From contig JAFMQT010000268.1 of assembly GCA_017354515.1 (NCBI GenBank), positions 1 through 6,553 on the forward strand: a DNA stretch of 6,553 nucleotides. The letters run 5' to 3'. The stretch comes from Nocardia sp. (GTDB taxonomy: Bacteria > Actinomycetota > Actinomycetes > Mycobacteriales > Mycobacteriaceae). The notes under the pieces are model-generated. The model saw nothing but the letters and a program-made list of their open reading frames with translations. It searched no databases and had not been told where the DNA came from. Below are positions 1 to 5,022 of this stretch, in pieces (position 1 is the stretch's first letter; every line of letters begins with the position of its first letter). The translations under genes were made by a program, and so were the position numbers.

Positions 1-903
1 CCCGGGCCGCTCGGGGCGCGGCGGCGTCAGCGGCTTTTCGGTGACGAAAATCGCTGTGCCGGGAAAGATCTCACCGCGCAGCCGGCTCCACTGACCCCAC
101 TGCCGGTCCAGCCATTCCGGCCATTCCGGTTCGACGATGTCGACCAGGGTCAGGCCCGCGCCGACGATGTCGCGGACCCGGTCGCCGATCGTGCGGTGGT
201 GTTCGACGTAGACCGGGGTGCCGTCGTGGTCGACCTCCACGTAGGGACTGCGATCGAAATACGGTATGGCGGCACGCAATCCGGCGGGTCCGGGATCGTC
301 GGGGAAGATCCAGCGCATCGGATGGTTGACCGAGAACACCCAGCGCCCGCCCGGCCGCAGCACCCGCGCTACTTCGCGCATCACCTGCCCGGAATCGGCA
401 ACGAAGGGGACCGCGCCGAAGGCCGAACAGGCCAGGTCGAACGATTCGCCGGCGAAGGGCAGGGCCTCGGCGCCGGCCTGGACCAGCGGAACCTGCGGCC
501 CGCCGCGGTCCATCGCCGCCAGGCCGCGCTCGAGCATCGCGCGGGAGATGTCCAGACCCACCGGATATCCGCCCCGGGCCGCGAGCCAGCGTGAACACGG
601 CGCCGACCCGCATCCGATCTCGAGGATCCGGCGACCGGTGATCTCGCCGAGCAGCTGCCAGTCACCCTCGTGCAGACCCTCCGGGCACCACACGAACTCA
701 CCCTGGTCGGAGTCCACACCGAGGAATTCGGCGTGGGCGTGGTGATACTGCTCGGCATCGGCGTCCCACCACCGGCGGTTGGCGCGCTGGCTGGCGGCGG
801 AGTCGACCGCGACCCGCGCCACCCCGGTGATAGCGAGTTCGGCATTGGCCTGACCGTGGCGTTCGTCGTCGTGACCGTGGGACGGAACCTGCTGCTCGGG
901 CAT
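1..903 (-). CDS. Class I SAM-dependent methyltransferase (3' end truncated by window edge)
   Basis: Reading the minus strand from the ATG at 903-901 gives 301 codons without a stop, open at the left edge, so the C-terminus is missing. The visible protein has the Rossmann methyltransferase motifs in order: the SAM-binding glycine loop LEIGCGSA (residues 94-101), the acidic end of strand 2 in GLDIS (D118), the LPFAGESFD segment (148-156), and VLRPGGRWVFSVNHP (181-195) at strand 5. This is the Methyltransf_11/25 type of small-molecule or macromolecule methylase. The substrate cannot be read from the sequence. A hydrophilic stretch of about 40 residues precedes the domain. The start is uncertain: no clear Shine-Dalgarno lies before 903, and an in-frame GTG at 924 would add seven residues. 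The gene is divergent from rpsA. Third-position GC is high throughout, supporting this frame over the antisense readings. Confidence 0.9.
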   Translation of the reverse strand, partial: MPEQQVPSHGHDDERHGQANAELAITGVARVAVDSAASQRANRRWWDADAEQYHHAHAEFLGVDSDQGEFVWCPEGLHEGDWQLLGEITGRRILEIGCGSAPCSRWLAARGGYPVGLDISRAMLERGLAAMDRGGPQVPLVQAGAEALPFAGESFDLACSAFGAVPFVADSGQVMREVARVLRPGGRWVFSVNHPMRWIFPDDPGPAGLRAAIPYFDRSPYVEVDHDGTPVYVEHHRTIGDRVRDIVGAGLTLVDIVEPEWPEWLDRQWGQWSRLRGEIFPGTAIFVTEKPLTPPRPERPG

Positions 904-962
904 GGATCGCAGCGTATGGGACACGCCGGGTCGCGCCGGAGCCGGTATGCGGCTATCCTGTC

Positions 963-990
963 GACGGTGACCGTCACCACAGTGACGGTC
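963..990. promoter_or_regulatory. Inverted-repeat cluster, candidate operator or hairpin
   Basis: GACCGTCAC (969-977) and GTGACGGTC (982-990) are perfect 9-bp inverted arms around a CACA loop. The left arm overlaps a second near-palindrome, GACGGT-G-ACCGTC (963-975), giving three related half-sites in 28 bp. It lies about 60 bp upstream of the methyltransferase start and could be an operator for that promoter or a transcribed hairpin. No U-rich tract follows it on either strand, so a classical terminator is unlikely. Binding by a regulator is inference. Confidence 0.4.
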
Positions 991-1072
991 GTGTTGCCGG
1001 GTATGGGTGGACCCGTGTTTGCTTGGCGTAACGCCCCTCGCGTACCCTGTTTTTCGCGAGTGTCTTCGGCAT

Positions 1073-1096
1073 TTGCGTAACCGCTGTCGGTACTGT
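1073..1096 (+). promoter_or_regulatory. Candidate rpsA promoter elements
   Basis: TACTGT at 1091-1096 fits the actinobacterial -10 pattern TANNNT. TTGCGT at 1073-1078 resembles a -35 box but is only 12 nt upstream, too close to pair with it in the standard way, so the -10 would have to work largely alone. Transcription would start near 1103, just before the inverted repeat at 1114-1142, leaving a leader of roughly 330 nt. This is pattern matching only. Other -10-like sites such as TATATG (1127-1132) and TATAGC (1158-1163) lie nearby. Confidence 0.25.
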
Positions 1097-1113
1097 AGCG
1101 CTCGGTACTGCAG

Positions 1114-1142
1114 ATCCGTCGGTGCCTATATGACCGACGGAT
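1114..1142. promoter_or_regulatory. 10-bp perfect inverted repeat flanking a TATATG box
   Basis: ATCCGTCGGT (1114-1123) and ACCGACGGAT (1133-1142) are exact reverse complements separated by 9 nt. The spacer holds TATATG (1127-1132), a -10-like sequence. A third copy of the core CCGTCGG occurs at 1170-1176. This arrangement fits either a repressor operator placed over a promoter or the first hairpin of the rpsA leader. The sequence alone does not separate the two. Confidence 0.45.
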
Positions 1143-1209
1143 GCGGCGGAGCTTCGGTATAGCGGGGTTCCGTCGGATCGCAGGGGTTGCCGGATTCGGA
1201 AGTCACCCG

Positions 1210-1243
1210 CAACGCTGTGAATTCCGCAGTGAGTACAGCGTTG
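1210..1243 (+). promoter_or_regulatory. Leader stem-loop upstream of rpsA
   Basis: CAACGCTGT (1210-1218) pairs perfectly with ACAGCGTTG (1235-1243) around a 16-nt loop. It lies about 190 nt upstream of the rpsA start, in the same transcript if the promoter is near 1096. The following direct repeats TGTGCTGTG can each pair through CTGTG with CACAG at 1286-1290, so alternative folds are possible. A regulatory role is inference. Confidence 0.35.
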
Positions 1244-1343
1244 TGCTGTGTCGCAGCGATGTGCTGTGCATGGCCGATGTTTACCCACAGCTGTGAACCC
1301 GCAGCGATACCGAGAGTGCCCATGTCCACAACCGATCCTGTAC

Positions 1344-1405
1344 CGACTACAGAGTCGAAATCGACTACAGAGTCATCGACTACACAGTCACAGTCCACTA
1401 CCGAC
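1344..1405 (+). repeat. Four-copy degenerate tandem repeat in the rpsA leader
   Basis: CGACTACAGAGTC occurs at 1344-1356 and again exactly at 1362-1374. A one-base variant, CGACTACACAGTC, is at 1377-1389, and a weaker copy, CCACTACCGAC, is at 1395-1405. The ACTAC cores are 18, 15 and 18 nt apart, all multiples of three. In the rpsA frame they read as Ser-Thr-Thr-(Glu/Gln/Asp) units. Each full unit can also fold as a small GACT/AGTC hairpin. The stretch is A/C-rich and ends 27 nt before the likely rpsA start. Confidence 0.75.
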
Positions 1406-1432
1406 CACAATCCGTCCGGAGCAACCCAACAC

Positions 1433-2908
1433 ATGCCCACCACCGTCACCTCGCCGCAGGTAGCCGTCAACGACATCGGCTCCGCCGAGGATTTCCTCGC
1501 CGCTATCGACAAGACGATCAAGTACTTCAACGACGGCGATATCGTCGAAGGCACCATCGTCAAGGTCGACCGCGATGAGGTCCTGCTCGACATCGGCTAC
1601 AAGACCGAAGGTGTCATCCCTTCCCGCGAGCTGTCCATCAAACACGATGTCGATCCGGCTGAGGTCGTTTCCGTGGGCGATGAGGTCGAGGCCCTCGTTC
1701 TCACCAAGGAGGACAAGGAAGGCCGCCTGATCCTGTCGAAGAAGCGGGCTCAGTACGAGCGGGCATGGGGCACCATCGAGGAGCTCAAGGACAAGGACGA
1801 GGCCGTCAAGGGCACCGTCATCGAGGTCGTCAAGGGTGGTCTGATCCTGGACATCGGCCTGCGCGGCTTCCTGCCCGCCTCCCTGGTCGAGATGCGCCGG
1901 GTGCGCGATCTGCAGCCGTACGTCGGCAAGGAGATCGAGGCCAAGATCATCGAACTGGACAAGAACCGCAACAACGTGGTCCTGTCCCGCCGCGCCTGGC
2001 TGGAGCAGACCCAGTCCGAGGTCCGCAGCGAATTCCTGCACCAGCTGCAGAAGGGCCAGGTCCGCAAGGGCGTCGTGTCCTCGATCGTCAACTTCGGCGC
2101 CTTCGTCGATCTCGGCGGCGTCGACGGTCTGGTGCACGTCTCCGAACTGTCCTGGAAGCACATCGACCACCCCTCCGAGGTCGTCGAGGTCGGTATGGAG
2201 GTCACCGTCGAGGTGCTCGACGTCGACCTGGACCGCGAGCGGGTTTCGCTGTCGCTCAAGGCGACTCAGGAAGACCCGTGGCGTCAGTTCGCCCGCACCC
2301 ACGCCATCGGGCAGATCGTGCCCGGTAAGGTCACCAAGCTGGTTCCGTTCGGTGCGTTCGTGCGCGTCGAGGAGGGCATCGAGGGCTTGGTGCACATCTC
2401 CGAGCTGGCCGAGCGTCACGTCGAGGTGCCGGACCAGGTTGTCGGTGTCGGCGACGACGCGATGGTCAAGGTCATCGACATCGACCTGGAGCGTCGCCGG
2501 ATCTCGCTGTCGCTGAAGCAGGCCAATGAGGACTACCACGCCGAGTTCGACCCGTCGAAGTACGGCATGGCCGACAGCTACGACGAACAGGGCAACTACA
2601 TCTTCCCCGAGGGCTTCGACCCCGAGACCAACGAATGGCTCGAGGGTTTCGACAAGCAGCGTGAAGAGTGGGAAGGCCGCTACGCCGAGGCCGAGCGCCG
2701 TCACAAGATGCACACCGCTCAGATGGAGAAGATGGCAGCCGACGCCGCCGCCGAGGCCGCCAACGGCGCCGCGTCGGGCAACTACTCCTCCGAGAGCGGC
2801 GCGCAGAGCGCCCCGGCCGGTGCACCCGCCGCCGAGGCGACCGGCGGTTCGCTGGCGAGCGATGCCCAGCTGGCCGCACTGCGCGAAAAGCTGTCCGGTA
2901 ACGCGTAA
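1433..2908 (+). CDS. rpsA: 30S ribosomal protein S1
   Basis: The product is 491 residues from the ATG at 1433 and belongs to the bacterial S1 family, which binds mRNA on the small subunit and helps translation initiation. Four S1 (OB-fold) domains are visible at about residues 35-104, 122-187, 208-276 and 293-362. The last two carry the canonical NFGAFVDLGGVDGLVHVSEL and PFGAFVRVEEGIEGLVHISE signatures. This is the four-domain actinobacterial form, shorter than the six-domain enterobacterial one. A conserved acidic/aromatic stretch follows, then a variable Ala/Ser/Gly-rich tail (about 434-472) and a conserved end, SLASDAQLAALREKL. The start is chosen because MPTTVTSPQVAVNDIG matches the N-terminus I recall for mycobacterial RpsA, and GGAG lies 11 nt upstream. 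An in-frame ATG at 1322 (GAGAG 5 nt before it) would add 37 Ser/Thr-rich residues, but third-position GC there is only about half, against a strongly GC-biased body. Confidence 0.97.
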   Translation: MPTTVTSPQVAVNDIGSAEDFLAAIDKTIKYFNDGDIVEGTIVKVDRDEVLLDIGYKTEGVIPSRELSIKHDVDPAEVVSVGDEVEALVLTKEDKEGRLILSKKRAQYERAWGTIEELKDKDEAVKGTVIEVVKGGLILDIGLRGFLPASLVEMRRVRDLQPYVGKEIEAKIIELDKNRNNVVLSRRAWLEQTQSEVRSEFLHQLQKGQVRKGVVSSIVNFGAFVDLGGVDGLVHVSELSWKHIDHPSEVVEVGMEVTVEVLDVDLDRERVSLSLKATQEDPWRQFARTHAIGQIVPGKVTKLVPFGAFVRVEEGIEGLVHISELAERHVEVPDQVVGVGDDAMVKVIDIDLERRRISLSLKQANEDYHAEFDPSKYGMADSYDEQGNYIFPEGFDPETNEWLEGFDKQREEWEGRYAEAERRHKMHTAQMEKMAADAAAEAANGAASGNYSSESGAQSAPAGAPAAEATGGSLASDAQLAALREKLSGNA

Positions 2909-2921
2909 TTCGCAGAACTGA

Positions 2922-2959
2922 CGTTGGGCCCCGATCCGGATCCGGATCGGGGCCCAACG
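2922..2959. terminator. Perfect 38-bp palindrome after rpsA, probable terminator
   Basis: CGTTGGGCCCCGATCCGGA (2922-2940) is followed at once by its exact reverse complement (2941-2959). It can form a GC-rich stem of 17 bp with a four-base GATC loop, starting 14 nt after the rpsA stop. Only a short TTTT occurs 17 nt downstream, so this would be the U-tract-poor type common in actinobacteria. It probably separates rpsA from the phospholipase gene. Being a perfect palindrome, it could work on both strands. Confidence 0.75.
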
Positions 2960-3035
2960 CATACCGGGACCCCGATTTTCCTGCGGCCCTGACGGATCGA
3001 TTCAATTCGCCGACACCGATGGGTCATGGGCGGGC

Positions 3036-3041
3036 CATAAT
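3036..3041 (+). promoter_or_regulatory. Candidate -10 box for the phospholipase gene
   Basis: CATAAT matches the TATAAT consensus at five of six positions. No good -35 is visible; GACACC (3012-3017) is at about the right distance but weak. Transcription from here would start near 3048, downstream of the in-frame ATGs at 3019 and 3040. That agrees with translation starting at 3112 after a leader of about 65 nt. Confidence 0.3.
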
Positions 3042-3060
3042 GCTGGGCAAGGATATGGCG

Positions 3061-3078
3061 GAGATCAGACTCGATCTC
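3061..3078. repeat. Short inverted repeat in the plc 5' region
   Basis: GAGATC (3061-3066) and GATCTC (3073-3078) are inverted 6-bp arms around a 6-nt spacer. They lie just downstream of the candidate transcription start and 34 nt before the chosen plc start codon. This could be an operator or a leader hairpin, but arms this short can occur by chance. Confidence 0.25.
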
Positions 3079-3111
3079 TTTTCACCCGGAACGGAAGGTC
3101 TCGACACAGGT

Positions 3112-4641
3112 ATGGGCGTGTTCGACAGCATCAATCGGCGCAACTTCATGGGGAAGGCGATGGCCGCCGGGGGCGTCGGCGCATTGGCCGCCTGGGCGAA
3201 TCCGATCATCGAACGAGCACACGCCGCGGACCCCGCCGGAATGGGTGGACTCGGCGATATCGACCATTTCGTCCTGCTCATGCAGGAGAATCGGTCGTTC
3301 GATCACTACTTCGGAACCTTTTCCGGCGTAAGCGGTTTCGACGACGCGTCGCCGGCGTGGAAGCAGTACGGATATCAGCCGGGAGTCGGTCCCACCCCCG
3401 ACGGGTACATCCAGCCCTTCCGGCTCGACACCACCCGCGGCGCCACCCTCGACGGTGAATGTGTGAACGACCCCGACCACTCCTGGGCGGGAATGCATCA
3501 GGCCTGGAACGGCGGCCGCAACGACAAATGGATGCCGATGTCGATCGCCAGTGTCGGGGCGGCCAACGGACCGGCCGCGATGGGCTATCACACCCGCGCC
3601 GACATCCCGGTGCACTACGAGCTGGCCGACGCGTTCACCCTGTGCGATCACTACCACTGCTCGGTGCTCGGCCCCACCGATCCCAACCGCCTGTACTGGA
3701 TGTCGGGGACCATCGACCCGGACGGCAATGCCGGTGGCCCGCTGGTGGAGACACCCGCGCTGATCCCGCAGAACGCCTACAGCTGGCGCACCTATCCGGA
3801 GAATCTGTCCGAGGGTGGGGTCAGCTGGAAGATCTACAACAACCGTGATGTCGGCCCGATCTCCTCGGTGGTCCTGGACGGCATGATGGGCTGCTTCAAA
3901 CAGGCCGCCGACCCGAATTCCGAACTGGCCAAACGCGGTAAGGCGCCGACCTATCCGCAGGACTTCGCCGCCGACGTCGCCGCGAACCAGCTGCCGTCGG
4001 TGTCGTGGGTGGTCCCGTCGCTGTTCAACTGCGAACATCCCGCGCTGCCGTCGGCGTTCGGTGCGGTCGGGATCATGCAGGTGCTCGATATCCTCACTTC
4101 GAATCCGGCGGTATGGGAGAAGACGGCGCTGATCGTCAGCTACGACGAGAACGGCGGCTTCTTCGACCACGTCACCCCGCCCACCGCTCCGGCCGGGACG
4201 CCGGGTGAGTTCTTGAGCGTCGATCTGAACCGGGTCTCCTCGGCCAAGGGCATCGCGGGTCCGATCGGATTGGGTTATCGCGTACCGTGTTTGGTGATCT
4301 CGCCGTATTCGCGCGGCGGACTGGTCGCTACCCACACCTACGACCACACCTCGCAATTGCGGCTGGTGGAGAAGCGTTTCGGGGTGGATGTGCCGAATCT
4401 GACCTCGTGGCGGCGCGGCGCCACCGGCGATATGACCGCGGCGTTCGATTTCGCGGCGGCGCCGAATGCCGGGCGTCCGGCGATCAGCGATCCGAAGCCG
4501 AAGGCCGACGCGGCGATCGTCGAATGCGGGCCGAACATCCCGCTCGGCACCGCGGACCAGGGGATTCCGTATCCGGTGCCGCCGAATTCGATGCCGAAGC
4601 AGGAGACCGGCGGGCGTCGCAAGCCCAGCGGACCGCGCTAA
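3112..4641 (+). CDS. plc: Tat-exported phospholipase C (phosphoesterase family)
   Basis: The product is 509 residues and resembles mycobacterial PlcA-D and the wider bacterial non-specific phospholipase C / acid phosphatase phosphoesterase family, which releases diacylglycerol from phospholipids outside the cell. The N-terminus is a twin-arginine signal: NRRNFMGK (residues 8-15), a hydrophobic Ala/Gly stretch, and a likely cleavage site after AHA (36-38). Expected active-site elements are present: QENRSFDHYFGT with E59 and N60 as metal ligands, GPTDPNRLYW with T189 as the probable nucleophile, CEHP with H309, and YDENGGFFDH with D345 and E346. Their roles are taken from family knowledge. The ATG at 3112 is preferred because it puts the Arg pair at positions 9-10, as usual for Tat signals, with GGAAGG 13 nt upstream. 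Starts at 3019, 3040 or 3055 would add 19-31 atypical residues before the signal. Substrate choice between phosphatidylcholine, sphingomyelin and others cannot be read here. Confidence 0.93.
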   Translation: MGVFDSINRRNFMGKAMAAGGVGALAAWANPIIERAHAADPAGMGGLGDIDHFVLLMQENRSFDHYFGTFSGVSGFDDASPAWKQYGYQPGVGPTPDGYIQPFRLDTTRGATLDGECVNDPDHSWAGMHQAWNGGRNDKWMPMSIASVGAANGPAAMGYHTRADIPVHYELADAFTLCDHYHCSVLGPTDPNRLYWMSGTIDPDGNAGGPLVETPALIPQNAYSWRTYPENLSEGGVSWKIYNNRDVGPISSVVLDGMMGCFKQAADPNSELAKRGKAPTYPQDFAADVAANQLPSVSWVVPSLFNCEHPALPSAFGAVGIMQVLDILTSNPAVWEKTALIVSYDENGGFFDHVTPPTAPAGTPGEFLSVDLNRVSSAKGIAGPIGLGYRVPCLVISPYSRGGLVATHTYDHTSQLRLVEKRFGVDVPNLTSWRRGATGDMTAAFDFAAAPNAGRPAISDPKPKADAAIVECGPNIPLGTADQGIPYPVPPNSMPKQETGGRRKPSGPR

Positions 4642-4850
4642 CCGGCGGCCGCGGGTACCCAGCCGCCGGTCAGGCTGCGGGCGCGGATGGCGGCGAGGCT
4701 GTGCCGGGCGGGATTGAGATTGATCAGGGCGGAGAGCCGGGAGCGCCGGCGACCGGCCACCGCGGTGGCTATGGCGGGGATTCGCATACAGTGCACGGTG
4801 CCTTTCGCACCCAACCGGTGGCGGCCCGGCCGAATTGTCGTGGTACCCAT
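4638..4850 (-). CDS. Small strongly basic hypothetical protein (70 aa)
   Basis: I do not recognise this protein. The ATG at 4850-4848 is preceded by AGAGGA (minus strand, plus coordinates 4858-4863) with a 7-nt spacer, the best Shine-Dalgarno in the window. The 70 residues hold 11 Arg and one Lys and no Asp or Glu, with an RRRSR cluster at about 34-38 and one Cys. Roughly four fifths of codons end in G or C, like the neighbours. No membrane segment or known motif is obvious. The stop TAG (4640-4638) overlaps the plc TAA (4639-4641) tail to tail, and the gene is divergent from coaE. Such composition could suit a nucleic-acid-binding protein, but it could also come from chance reading of GC-rich DNA. 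The frame stays open upstream of this ATG into antisense coaE, which weakens the argument from ORF length. Confidence 0.45.
   Translation of the reverse strand: MGTTTIRPGRHRLGAKGTVHCMRIPAIATAVAGRRRSRLSALINLNPARHSLAAIRARSLTGGWVPAAAG
4641..4670. terminator. Hairpin at the plc 3' end, possible terminator
   Basis: ACCGGCGGC (4641-4649) and GCCGCCGGT (4662-4670) are perfect 9-bp inverted arms around a 12-nt loop that itself holds the palindrome GGGTACCC (4653-4660). It begins at the last base of the plc stop codon, where a terminator would be expected, but has no U-tract. It lies inside the last codons of the opposing small ORF, so it cannot end that gene's transcript without removing its stop codon. 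Confidence 0.45.
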
Positions 4851-5008
4851 ATCGTCGTCCTCTGCTGACTCGGATGGCCTGGATCGCCCGATATGAAACG
4901 TTAGTGGAACACAAGTGTCTGGCCTGGGATTTTGCGTGGTTCGGGCTGGGCGTGTCGGAATTGTGTACTCGCGGGCCGGGCTCGTCCGGGCGCGGCGTCC
5001 GCCGCTCT

Positions 5009-5013
5009 GAGAG
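5009..5013 (+). promoter_or_regulatory. coaE: Ribosome binding site of coaE
   Basis: GAGAG lies 9 nt before the ATG at 5023. It supports this start, which also gives the family N-terminus MLRIGLTGG. The preceding 172-bp divergent interval (4851-5022) shows no clear promoter boxes that I can name. Confidence 0.5.
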
Positions 5014-5022
5014 ACTGTGTGA

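Larger units (their letters stand above)
904..1432. other. Divergent intergenic region and probable rpsA 5' leader
   Basis: This 529-bp stretch lies between the divergent methyltransferase and rpsA. I see no convincing gene in it. It holds inverted repeats at 969-990, 1114-1142 and 1210-1243, direct repeats of TCGGTACTG (1087-1095, 1102-1110) and TGTGCTGTG (1242-1250, 1260-1268), a 10-bp palindrome CACAGCTGTG (1286-1295), and a four-fold tandem repeat near 1344-1405. Its third part is richer in A than the flanking genes. The density of repeats suggests promoters, operators and a folded mRNA leader. The frame of rpsA stays open upstream to about 1163, so an N-terminally extended product cannot be excluded by stops alone. 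Confidence 0.6.

Noticed and set aside
71..980. Open frames on both strands (71-613 minus, 381-980 minus, 196-594 plus, 266-745 plus, 670-1080 plus) over the left end
   Set aside because: The frame starting at 903 on the minus strand shows methyltransferase motifs across the whole stretch. The others are out-of-frame readings of it.
1130..1162. A 10-codon upstream ORF (ATG 1130, TAG 1160-1162) that could be a leader peptide
   Set aside because: It has no Shine-Dalgarno, its ATG lies in the loop of the inverted repeat, and so short an ORF is expected by chance.
1187..1432. Extension of rpsA to the TTG at 1187, including a Cys-rich segment around 1240-1295
   Set aside because: The Cys-rich segment has no counterpart in the S1 family as I know it, overlaps leader repeats and hairpin, and TTG has no good ribosome binding site. 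The shorter extension from 1322 is kept only as a question.
1388..2962. A 524-codon open frame antisense to rpsA
   Set aside because: The Leu/Asp/Gly-rich translation has no recognisable domain and mirrors rpsA codon bias.
3081..3090. TTCACCCGGA, resembling one half of an actinobacterial PHO box, upstream of plc
   Set aside because: PhoP sites need at least two such units about 11 bp apart, and the adjacent 11-mers do not match.
4908..4921. AACACAAGTGTCTG region as an SOS-type operator
   Set aside because: It has only 4-bp arms (ACAC-AA-GTGT) and does not match the TCGAAC-N4-GTTCGA actinobacterial LexA box.
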